NCBI GenBank assembly: GCA_002382525.1
Contig: DFYA01000284.1
Coordinates: 12,994 to 23,489 of the forward strand
DNA: 10,496 nucleotides
DNA from: Opitutaceae bacterium UBA4094
GTDB taxonomy: Bacteria; Verrucomicrobiota; Verrucomicrobiia; Opitutales; Opitutaceae
Direction of reading: 5' to 3'
Within the stretch, counting starts at the first letter, position 1; each line of letters begins with the position of its first letter. The notes below the pieces were generated by a model that worked only from the letters and a program-made list of their open reading frames with translations, searched no databases and was not told where the DNA came from. Below, piece after piece: positions 1 to 6,027 of this stretch. A program made the translations under genes and the position numbers.

Positions 1-150
1 CAAGCCGCCTACTCTGAATTCGTGTTTACGCCGGTGTTGTGGCCCGACTTCACCAAAGCCGATCTCGTCGCCGCCGTCGAAACCTACGCCAAACGGGAAC
101 GCCGTTTCGGTCAGACCAGCGATCAACTCAAACTAGCCGCCACCCGCTAA
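1..150 (+). CDS. uppS: Undecaprenyl-diphosphate synthase, C-terminal 49 residues (5' end outside window)
   Basis: This is the tail of an isoprenyl transferase, which condenses isopentenyl diphosphate onto farnesyl diphosphate in the cytoplasm to make the C55 carrier for peptidoglycan and surface glycans. The frame is open from base 1 and ends at TAA 148-150. The readable part contains TPVLWPDFTKADL followed by a basic YAKRERRFG stretch, the usual C-terminal signature of the cis-prenyltransferase family. The conserved catalytic Asp and the NGNGRWA-type motifs lie upstream and cannot be checked. Downstream are cdsA and dxr, a neighbourhood in which uppS is commonly found, and this supports the call. 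The last seven codons resemble the last seven codons of dxr (17 of 21 bases identical) because both are built from the same heptamer repeat. Alternative: any other cis-prenyltransferase; less likely given the context. Confidence 0.88.
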   Translation, partial: QAAYSEFVFTPVLWPDFTKADLVAAVETYAKRERRFGQTSDQLKLAATR

Positions 151-250
151 ATCCCAAACGCCAAACCCCAAACTCCAAAACCCCCAAACCCAACCTGCGG
201 CATCCAGCCCGGTGTCCTTTTGGCGTTAGGCCCTTTGGCGTTTGAGATTT
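149..250. repeat. Inverted-repeat element with a CCAAACN heptamer tract, between uppS and cdsA
   Basis: Bases 149-165 and 234-250 are inverted copies matching at 16 of 17 positions, separated by 68 bases. Just inside the left arm, four units of CCAAACN type run in 7-bp register (154, 161, 168, 175) and then lose phase. The complementary strand of 154-195 is G-rich with several GGG runs. The element starts at the uppS stop codon and its right arm ends 5 bases before the cdsA ATG, so it fills the whole intergenic space. Function unknown; a hairpin acting between the two genes is possible but no T-run follows it. Confidence 0.75.
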
Positions 251-255
251 TAAAC

Positions 256-1080
256 ATGCGCAAACGTATCTTCAGCACCGTCCTCCTCTGGCTCATCATC
301 TTCGCGACGATCTTCTTCTTCAAGACGTGGGGCGGTGTCGCCCTGCTCGTCCTCGTCGCCGTGCTCACCCAACGTGAGTTTTACCAGATGGTTGGCCGCA
401 TGGGCCACGCCCCCTTTGTGCGCCTGGGCATGCTTTTCGGCGGTGCCATCGCCATCTCCCCGATCCTCGTCACCCACCACCCACTGCTCACCTCGGGCAA
501 CCTCCTCGCCATCGCCGCGACCGCTTTCGCCATCCGCATCGTCGGCGAACGCCACCCCGAGAACCGCGTCGAGTCGCTCGGCTGGACCCTCTTCGGCCTG
601 GTTTACGTGCCGTTCATGCTCCAGTTCCTCGTGCGCATCATCCTCATGGAAGGACCCCACGCGCACACCGGCCTCGCGCTCGGCGTGTGGCTCATCGCCG
701 TATCCAAGTTCTGCGACGTCGGCGCCCTCCTTTCCGGCATGGCGTTCGGCAAACGCAAAATGGCGCCCGTCATCAGCCCCAAAAAAACCTGGGAAGGCGC
801 CATCGGCGGACTGCTCACCTCCGCCGCCCTCGGCGCCGCCCTCGTGTATTTCTTCTCTGAATACTTTCCGGCCACCCTCTCTCCGCTGCTCGCCGCGTTG
901 ATCGCGCTCCCCATCGCGGCCCTCGGCATCGTGTCCGATCTCGTCGAGTCCGTCATCAAACGCCGCGCCAACACCAAGGACTCCGGCGCGACCATCCCGG
1001 GCATCGGTGGCATGTTCGACCTCTCCGACAGCCTCATTCTCACCTCCCCCGCCGGCTTCCTCATCTTCAGCCTGCTGTAG
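256..1080 (+). CDS. cdsA: Phosphatidate cytidylyltransferase (CDP-diacylglycerol synthase)
   Basis: Predicted inner-membrane enzyme that converts phosphatidic acid and CTP to CDP-diacylglycerol, the branch point of phospholipid synthesis. The 274-residue product is strongly hydrophobic, with segments at about 6-36, 57-72, 82-97, 110-131 and 139-150 and more near 186-228. Residues 174-185 (ISPKKTWEGAIG) match the family's SPKKTWEG block. The C-terminal signature at 232-258 keeps S232, K235, R236, K241, D242, G251, G252, D255 and D258. It has Ile250 where the classical pattern has His, and Leu256 where it has Arg. I chose ATG 256 because the hydrophobic N-terminus begins there; a TTG at 220 is in frame but lies inside the repeat. 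There is no Shine-Dalgarno sequence. The gene sits between uppS and dxr, as in many bacterial envelope clusters. Confidence 0.93.
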   Translation: MRKRIFSTVLLWLIIFATIFFFKTWGGVALLVLVAVLTQREFYQMVGRMGHAPFVRLGMLFGGAIAISPILVTHHPLLTSGNLLAIAATAFAIRIVGERHPENRVESLGWTLFGLVYVPFMLQFLVRIILMEGPHAHTGLALGVWLIAVSKFCDVGALLSGMAFGKRKMAPVISPKKTWEGAIGGLLTSAALGAALVYFFSEYFPATLSPLLAALIALPIAALGIVSDLVESVIKRRANTKDSGATIPGIGGMFDLSDSLILTSPAGFLIFSLL

Positions 1081-1084
1081 AAAA

Positions 1085-1158
1085 ATCGTCCTCGTTCTCT
1101 TACTCGTTCTCCTCCGCCCGAGAACCATCAAGAGAACGAGTAAGAGAACGAGAACGAT
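1085..1158. repeat. Near-perfect long inverted repeat (27-bp arms) overlapping the dxr start codon
   Basis: Arms at 1085-1111 and 1132-1158 match at 26 of 27 positions, with a 20-base loop (1112-1131). Each arm is itself a tandem of hexamers of CTCGTT/CTCTTA type. The element begins 4 bases after the cdsA stop and its right arm includes the A and T of the dxr ATG (1157-1159). In mRNA the stem would bury the whole ribosome-binding region of dxr. There is no T-run after the stem, so it is not a standard intrinsic terminator. It may be a dispersed repeat, a translational control element, or a transcript-end stabiliser for cdsA. Confidence 0.85.
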
Positions 1159-2341
1159 GACCCAACCTGTCACTATTTCCCCCCGCACACGCGTCGTCCT
1201 CCTCGGCGCCACCGGCTCCATCGGCGAAAACACCCTGCGCGTCATCGCCGCGCACGCCGACAAACTCGAACTCGTCGCCATCGCCGCGCGCGGCAATTGG
1301 GAAAAACTCGCCGCCATCGCCCACCGATTCCGCGTCCCCCACGTAGGCCTCTACGACGATTCCGCTCTCGCCGCCGCCCGCTCCTCCGGTGCCTTCCCCG
1401 CCGGCACCACCTTTCACGCCGGCCTCTCCGGACTCACCGATCTCGCCCGCCTCCCCGAGGCTGACACCGTGCTCGTTGCCGTCGTCGGCACCACCGGACT
1501 CCAACCCGCCCTAGCCGCCCTCTCCGCCGGCAAAAACCTCGCCCTCGCTTCCAAGGAGATCCTCGTCCTCGCCGGCCGCTTCGTAATGGCCGCCGCCCGC
1601 GCCAGCGGCGCCCGCCTCCTCCCCGTCGACAGCGAGCACAACGCCGTTTTTCAGTGCCTCCAAGGCCACGACACCGCCGACCTCGCCCGCATCACCCTCA
1701 CCGCCAGTGGCGGCGCCTTTCGCGACTGGCCCGTGGAACGCCTTGCCCACGTCACGCCCGCCGACGCCACCCAACATCCCAACTGGTCGATGGGTCCCAA
1801 GATCACCGTCGATTCCGCCACGCTCGCCAACAAAGGCCTCGAACTCATCGAAGCCCAACAACTCTTCGGCCTGCGCGCCGACCAGTGCCACGCCGTCATC
1901 CACCCGCAAAGCATCGTGCACGCCCTCGTCGGCTTCACCGACGGCTCCACGCTCGCCCAGCTCTGCCCGCCGTCGATGACCTTCCCCATCCAACACGCGT
2001 TGCTCCACCCGGCCCGCGCCCCCGGCACCGAGGCCGCCCTCGATTTCACCCAACTTCTCTCCCTCGAGTTTCGCCCCATCGACGAAACGCACTTCCCCAT
2101 GATGCGCCTCGCCCGCGAAGTGATGCAGGCCGACGGCGTCGCCCCCGCGATTTACAACGCCGCCAACGAAGTCGCCGTCGCCGCCTTCCTCGCCAATCGT
2201 CTCCCCTTCCTCGCCATTCCCCGGATCGTGGATAATACGCTTTCCTCCCTTGATTCCTTTGAACCCGCCGATCTCGACGCCGTCCTCGCCACCGACACCG
2301 AAGCCCGGCGCGTCGCAGAAAAACTAGTCGCTAGCCGCTAG
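1157..2341 (+). CDS. dxr: 1-deoxy-D-xylulose-5-phosphate reductoisomerase
   Basis: Cytoplasmic enzyme of the MEP isoprenoid pathway: NADPH- and metal-dependent rearrangement and reduction of DXP to 2-C-methyl-D-erythritol 4-phosphate. The 394-residue length is normal for the family. Visible landmarks are the NADPH-binding loop GATGSIGENT (17-26), SKE (132-134), the DSEHN metal-site block with D158 and E160, SGGAFRD (184-190), NWSMGPK (209-215), N225/K226/E229 completing the metal site, and HPQSIVHALV (249-258). The frame is open upstream to 1007, but that extension is low-complexity sequence from the inverted repeat and cdsA overlap, and the family's N-terminus fits ATG 1157. The last residues (KLVASR) and the TAG stop are encoded by a CTAG heptamer array. 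Its product feeds the UppS reaction encoded just upstream. Confidence 0.97.
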   Translation: MTQPVTISPRTRVVLLGATGSIGENTLRVIAAHADKLELVAIAARGNWEKLAAIAHRFRVPHVGLYDDSALAAARSSGAFPAGTTFHAGLSGLTDLARLPEADTVLVAVVGTTGLQPALAALSAGKNLALASKEILVLAGRFVMAAARASGARLLPVDSEHNAVFQCLQGHDTADLARITLTASGGAFRDWPVERLAHVTPADATQHPNWSMGPKITVDSATLANKGLELIEAQQLFGLRADQCHAVIHPQSIVHALVGFTDGSTLAQLCPPSMTFPIQHALLHPARAPGTEAALDFTQLLSLEFRPIDETHFPMMRLAREVMQADGVAPAIYNAANEVAVAAFLANRLPFLAIPRIVDNTLSSLDSFEPADLDAVLATDTEARRVAEKLVASR

Positions 2342-2370
2342 GAACTAGCAACTAACCCCTAGCACCTAGC
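2321..2370. repeat. CTAG heptamer array A, containing the dxr stop codon
   Basis: CTAG occurs at 2324, 2331, 2338, 2345, 2359 and 2366, with CTAA at 2352: seven units in unbroken 7-bp register, each followed by three variable bases. The third unit supplies the TAG stop of dxr (2339-2341), and the first two encode its last residues. The stretch AACTAGTCGCTAG recurs exactly at the end of the marR-like gene near 10458. Function unknown. Confidence 0.9.
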
Positions 2371-2560
2371 TCGCTCTTTCAACCGCCGCCTCTTCTTCCG
2401 TGTATTCCGTGTGTTCCGTGGGCAAAACCACCGATCCTCAAGCCGTTCACCACCGATGACGCAGGTGATCACAGATACGAGCCACCGTCCCCGCCCATCC
2501 TGCCCGTTTCTTTTCTCTGAAGCCTTCGTGCCTCTTCGCGTTTTCCGCGGTTAAACCCTC
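2371..2560. repeat. Gene-free stretch with nonamer repeats between dxr and rseP
   Basis: No convincing gene lies between dxr and rseP. Bases 2396-2422 are three tandem nonamers of TTCCGTGTR type (third unit TTCCGTGGG). The phrase ACCACCGAT follows twice (about 2427 and 2449). Bases 2522-2550 hold three degenerate nonamers of CTTCGCG type ending in GCGGTTAAACCCTCC (2547-2561), a 15-mer that recurs exactly at 4366-4380 upstream of the O-antigen ligase gene. I see no clear promoter or terminator. Confidence 0.7.
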
Positions 2561-2599
2561 CTAGCCACTAGCTCCTAGCAACCCGCCCCTAGCGACAAG
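2561..2599. repeat. CTAG heptamer array B, upstream of rseP
   Basis: CTAG occurs at 2561, 2568, 2575 and 2589. The unit at 2582 is eroded to CCCG and the one at 2596 to CAAG, and the 7-bp register is kept throughout. The 15-mer CTAGCCACTAGCTCC (2561-2575) is repeated exactly in array C (4256-4270). The array ends 16 bases before the rseP ATG, so it lies in or next to the region where a ribosome would bind. Confidence 0.88.
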
Positions 2600-2615
2600 C
2601 GCCTCCTCCTCTTTC

Positions 2616-4064
2616 ATGGATCTTCTTCAATTCGTCCTCAACAACCTCTGGTCCGTCCTTCTCATCGCCGTTTTCTTTGGCGGTTCGATCTTCGTGCACG
2701 AGCTCGGCCACTTCCTCGCCGCTCGCCGCCGCGGCCTCGTGGTCGAACGCTTCTCCATCGGTTTCGGACCCAAGATCTGCTCCTGGACCGGCAAAGACGG
2801 CGTCGAATACCGCCTCTCCTGGCTCCCGCTCGGCGGCTACGTGTCGCTCCCCCAACTCGCCGACATGCGCGGCATCGAAGGCGAAAGCACCAAGGACTGG
2901 CACTCCGCCCCGCCCCCCAGTTACTCCACCAAGATGCTGGTTTTCGGCGCCGGCGCTTTCTTCAACATCCTCTTCGCGTTCGCACTCGCCTGCCTCGTCT
3001 GGGGCGTCGGTCAACCCACCACCACGTCCCTCAACACCACCCGCATCGGCGTGGTCGCGCCCACCCTCACGCTGCCCGACGGCCGCACCGTCACCAGCCC
3101 CGCCGCCGAAGCCGGTCTCCAAGTCGGCGACGTCATCCGCGCCATCGACGGCAAGTCCGTGGACAACTGGCTCGGCTTCATGCAAACCCTCGCCGCCGGC
3201 TCCGGCCGCACCGCCGACGACCGCCGCGCCGCCCGCCTCACCATCGAGCGCGACGGACAAACCCTCGACGTCACCGTTCACCCGCTCCTCGCCGGTGAAG
3301 ACGGCTTCCGCACCATCGGCGTCGAAACCGCCGACACCCTCGTCGTCGGCCGCACTCTGCCCGATTCGCCCGCCGCCGCCGCCGGCATCGAAGCCGGCGA
3401 TACCCTCCTCCGCGTCGACGGACACTCCCCCGCCGGCGTCGGCGAATTCATCGCCATCGTCCAAAAAGCCGCCGGCGCCCCCGTCACGCTCACCGTAAAA
3501 CGCGGCGAGCAGACCTTGGACCTTCCCGTCACCCCGCGCCTCGGCGAAAGCCGCACCGGCCAGCCGCTCTACTTGGTCGGCATCGAGTATCGCAACCCCT
3601 ACATCATCATCCACCCCTCGCCCTTCAAGCAGGTCGCCGACCACGCCACGATGACTTGGCGCGTGCTCTCCGGCCTGGTGAACCCCAAGTCCGACCTCGG
3701 CCCCTCCAAGCTCAGCGGCCCGGTCGGCATCGCCCGCGGGTTTCATTCAATGGCACAGGTGGATATTCGCCTCGTCCTCTGGTTTACGATTTTGGTCAAC
3801 GTGAACCTCGCGATCTTTAATCTTCTCCCCATCCCGGTGCTCGATGGCGGACACATGGCGTTCGCGACGATCGCCAAGCTCCGCGGACGCAACCTGCCCG
3901 TGCAATTCATCGCCGGCACGCAGACGGTTTTCATGGTGCTCCTCTTCACGATGATCATCTACGTGAGTTCGTTCGACATCCGCCGCTGGGTGCGCGACGC
4001 CCGCGCCGATCGCGCCCCGACGGAGGCCCCCGCCGCCCCCATCGCCGTCGACCCGGCGAAGTAG
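2616..4064 (+). CDS. rseP: Site-2 intramembrane zinc metalloprotease (RseP/M50 family)
   Basis: Inner-membrane protease that, in the model system, makes the second cut in anti-sigma factors to release envelope-stress sigma factors; it may also clear remnant signal peptides. The 482-residue product has the zinc site HELGH at 28-32 in the first membrane segment (about 12-33). It has a GFGPK block at 49-53, a second membrane segment at about 105-131, two PDZ domains (about 140-222 and 232-308, with GDVIRAIDG and GDTLLRVDG), and the second active-site motif NLLPIPVLDGGH (402-413, D410 as third zinc ligand). A last membrane segment spans about 433-452. It is slightly longer than E. coli RseP (450), mostly from an Ala/Pro-rich tail. 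Start ATG 2616 has no Shine-Dalgarno sequence. The substrate anti-sigma factor is not in this window. Confidence 0.96.
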   Translation: MDLLQFVLNNLWSVLLIAVFFGGSIFVHELGHFLAARRRGLVVERFSIGFGPKICSWTGKDGVEYRLSWLPLGGYVSLPQLADMRGIEGESTKDWHSAPPPSYSTKMLVFGAGAFFNILFAFALACLVWGVGQPTTTSLNTTRIGVVAPTLTLPDGRTVTSPAAEAGLQVGDVIRAIDGKSVDNWLGFMQTLAAGSGRTADDRRAARLTIERDGQTLDVTVHPLLAGEDGFRTIGVETADTLVVGRTLPDSPAAAAGIEAGDTLLRVDGHSPAGVGEFIAIVQKAAGAPVTLTVKRGEQTLDLPVTPRLGESRTGQPLYLVGIEYRNPYIIIHPSPFKQVADHATMTWRVLSGLVNPKSDLGPSKLSGPVGIARGFHSMAQVDIRLVLWFTILVNVNLAIFNLLPIPVLDGGHMAFATIAKLRGRNLPVQFIAGTQTVFMVLLFTMIIYVSSFDIRRWVRDARADRAPTEAPAAPIAVDPAK

Positions 4065-4248
4065 CGTTACCGCAGATCAGGCAGATCCGCGCCGATAGAA
4101 TCGGCGGAGTCCCCGCCCGGTGGCACAGGCATTCCTGCCTGTGTTCTTCGCCCACGGCCCCCCCGGGAACGCCGAGCTCCAGCTCGGCATCAGCAGGCAT
4201 GGGCCAATCTTTGACCGCGAGGCACGCGAAGATCCGCAAAGACGGAAG
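4065..4248. repeat. Repeat-rich spacer after rseP: short hairpins and a CGCGAAG-type repeat
   Basis: There is no gene here. Two degenerate nonamers of GCAGAT type (4071-4088) are followed by three compact inverted repeats: 4091-4105 (6-bp arms, loop of 3), 4124-4143 (8-bp arms, loop of 4) and 4171-4188 (8-bp arms around CC). Bases 4214-4247 match 7093-7126 at 30 of 34 positions, an AACCGCGAAG-type dispersed repeat. The stretch looks like several short repeats stacked end to end. Confidence 0.7.
4122..4149 (+). terminator. Possible transcription terminator after rseP
   Basis: Stem CACAGGCA/TGCCTGTG (4124-4131 with 4136-4143) with loop TTCC, extendable by two G-U pairs and followed by TTCTTC. 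It lies 58 bases after the rseP stop, and the next + strand gene is 340 bases further on. The U-tract is weak, so it may only be a repeat hairpin. Confidence 0.4.
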
Positions 4249-4273
4249 CTAGCGCCTAGCCACTAGCTCCGAG
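4249..4273. repeat. CTAG heptamer array C
   Basis: CTAG at 4249, 4256 and 4263, with an eroded CGAG at 4270, all in 7-bp register. It shares the exact 15-mer CTAGCCACTAGCTCC with array B. It abuts the CGCGAAG-type repeat at 4214-4247. Confidence 0.85.
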
Positions 4274-4488
4274 CCCCCGCCCTCAGGTCTCAAGTTTCAG
4301 CCCTCAGGTTTCATTCCGCCCCCTCCCTCTGGTTCCAACCCCTTCGCGCTCCTTCGCGCCCTTCGGCGGTTAAACCCTCCGCCCCCTGCCCGCCTTTTTT
4401 CGCGTCGTTTTGAGCTTTTTGTGGCCAATCCGCCCGTCTCCGTCCTTTTCTTTCTCCGTTCTTCGTCCTCCAGCCCTACCGACGCCCC
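4274..4488. repeat. Gene-free spacer with YTCARGT heptamers and CCTTCGCGC decamers
   Basis: Bases 4282-4316 read as five heptamers of YTCARGT type (starts 4282, 4289, 4296, 4303, 4310; first and fourth are CTCAGGT). Bases 4341-4370 hold two clean decamers of CCTTCGCGCY type and a third degenerate one, ending in the 15-mer GCGGTTAAACCCTCC (4366-4380) also seen at 2547-2561. The remaining 108 bases before the next start codon are pyrimidine-rich and show nothing I can name. Confidence 0.65.
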
Positions 4489-6027
4489 GTGTCTTCCCAC
4501 CGCCGCCCCCGTTCCGCTATTCCCCGCTCCGACGCGTCTGCTCTCCAAGCTTTTCGCGGTGAGATCCGCTCCACCGCCCACCTGCACCCACACGAGAACG
4601 CGTTGGTCATCCTCGCGGGCCTGCTCCTCTGCTTCACGCCTTGGGCGCTGGGCACGATGCATGTGTGGAGCCAATTCGTGAGCCTCGGGCTCGCCTCGCT
4701 CGCCTTCATGATGGCTCTGCTCAACCGCCATTACCGCGGCGCCCTCGCCCCGGACGGCGACTTCAAGCTCATCATGTGGCCCAAGCTGATCCGCTTTCCG
4801 ATCTTCTGGCTCGGCCTCCTCCTCCTCGGCTACATCCTCACCCAAGCCCTCAACCCCGCGTGGGCGTATTTCAGTGACAGCGAACGCTGGTGGCTCGATC
4901 GCCTCAACTCCATCGCTTGGTTGCCCGCCGGCATGGACACGCCCTACGCCGACATGAACCCGTGGCGCGTGCTCGTCATCTACGGCACCGCCTGGCTGCT
5001 CGCCTGCGCTCTCTGGGTCGGCATCACCCGCCGCGCCGCCGTGCAGACCCTCTTCACCGTGGTCGTGGTCAACGGCGCCCTCTTCGCGATCATCGGCATC
5101 CTCCAAAAAGTCACCCAGGCCAAGTTCGTCCTCTGGGGTTTGGATAGCGTGAATCGCGCGGGCTATTTCTTCTCCACGATCATCTACAAAAACCACGCCG
5201 GCGCCTACCTTAACTTGGTGCTCATTCTCTGCACCGGCATGCTCTACTGGCATTTCTCCCGCGCCGAGCGCCGTATGGAACGCACCAGCCCCGCCCCGGT
5301 TTTTGCCTTCTGCGGCGTGCTCCTCGGCATGAGCGTGCTGCTCACCAACTCCCGCGCCGCCACGATCCTCCTGCTGGCTTTTGTGCTGATCGCCTTCATC
5401 GGTTTCATCATCCGCTGTAGCGTCTATCGCAGCGAAACCCGCAGCCCGTGGGTCATCACCCTCCTGTGCGCGATCTTCGCGCTCTTTATCGGACTCGGCG
5501 CCTACTTCCTCAACACCGAACGCGCCTTCGACCGACTCGGCAAGCTCTTGGAAGACGGCAAAACGGATAGTTCGGTGGTCACTCGCACCCTCGCTCGGCA
5601 AGCCACGTGGCAAATGGCCAAGGACAACCTCGTCACCGGTTGGGGTGCCGGCAGCTTTCGCCATTATTTCCCCGTCTATCAGCGGGAGTATCCCGAGATT
5701 TATCAAGTTTCCCGAGGCCCGTCGCGCCCCCCGCTCACCATGCGTTGGGAATACGCCCACAACGACTATGTGCAACTCCTCGCCGAACTCGGCCTGATCG
5801 GCGCCAGCCTTATCCTCGCGATGCTGGCCTGCGGGGTGCGCCACCTCATGAAGCTGCGCGTGTATGCGCGACCGCACCTCATGTTCATTGTGTTGGCGTT
5901 GGTGATAACCGCCGCGCACGCGTGGGTGGATTTCCAGTTCCACAACCCCGCCATCCTCTTCCTCTGGTGCGCCTCGGCCGCCCTCCTCGGCCGCTGGGCC
6001 GAACTCGAAAGCCCGAGAGCGGGCTAG
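4489..6027 (+). CDS. O-antigen ligase / polymerase-like membrane protein (Wzy_C domain)
   Basis: Polytopic inner-membrane protein of the O-antigen ligase (WaaL-like) and Wzy superfamily, which joins or polymerises undecaprenyl-diphosphate-linked glycans on the periplasmic side. I see about ten hydrophobic segments in 512 residues, for example 37-57, 62-78, 103-120, 160-178, 186-205, 238-253, 270-286, 292-309, 321-341 and 430-450, then 464-500. The Wzy_C region shows LLTNSRAA (284-291), GWGAGSFRHYFPVYQ (384-398) and WEYAHNDYVQLLAELGLIG (420-438), with the conserved H424 in a periplasmic loop. The start is uncertain: GTG 4489 gives a basic N-terminus, no Shine-Dalgarno sequence precedes it, and a TTG just before the first membrane segment is possible. 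The C-terminus ends at a TAG inside a CTAG that borders a MITE-like element. Ligase, polymerase or another glycan-linked role cannot be separated from sequence alone. Confidence 0.85.
   Translation: MSSHRRPRSAIPRSDASALQAFRGEIRSTAHLHPHENALVILAGLLLCFTPWALGTMHVWSQFVSLGLASLAFMMALLNRHYRGALAPDGDFKLIMWPKLIRFPIFWLGLLLLGYILTQALNPAWAYFSDSERWWLDRLNSIAWLPAGMDTPYADMNPWRVLVIYGTAWLLACALWVGITRRAAVQTLFTVVVVNGALFAIIGILQKVTQAKFVLWGLDSVNRAGYFFSTIIYKNHAGAYLNLVLILCTGMLYWHFSRAERRMERTSPAPVFAFCGVLLGMSVLLTNSRAATILLLAFVLIAFIGFIIRCSVYRSETRSPWVITLLCAIFALFIGLGAYFLNTERAFDRLGKLLEDGKTDSSVVTRTLARQATWQMAKDNLVTGWGAGSFRHYFPVYQREYPEIYQVSRGPSRPPLTMRWEYAHNDYVQLLAELGLIGASLILAMLACGVRHLMKLRVYARPHLMFIVLALVITAAHAWVDFQFHNPAILFLWCASAALLGRWAELESPRAG

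Noticed and set aside
220..255. TTG start for cdsA at 220
   Set aside because: It lies within the intergenic repeat and adds residues with no family counterpart; ATG 256 directly precedes the membrane segment.
1007..1156. Upstream extension of dxr to position 1007
   Set aside because: The extra 50 residues come from another frame of cdsA plus the inverted repeat, and the family N-terminus fits ATG 1157.
250..1317. Long - strand open frame of 355 codons opposite cdsA and dxr
   Set aside because: Its composition is extreme (Gly, Glu, Asp, Ala rich), as expected for the antisense of a GC-rich gene, and it has no domain. cdsA and dxr on the other strand are unmistakable.
2324..2369. CRISPR array
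   Set aside because: The repeat unit is 7 bp with no unique spacers and no cas genes; it is a simple tandem heptamer array.
2589..3746. Long - strand open frame of 385 codons opposite rseP
   Set aside because: A shadow of rseP: biased Gly/Asp/Glu composition, no motif, while rseP has all active-site motifs.
4297..5943. 548-codon - strand open frame opposite the O-antigen ligase gene
   Set aside because: Its His/Glu/Gly-rich composition mirrors the membrane-protein codons on the + strand, and it also covers the intergenic repeats, so it is not under protein selection.
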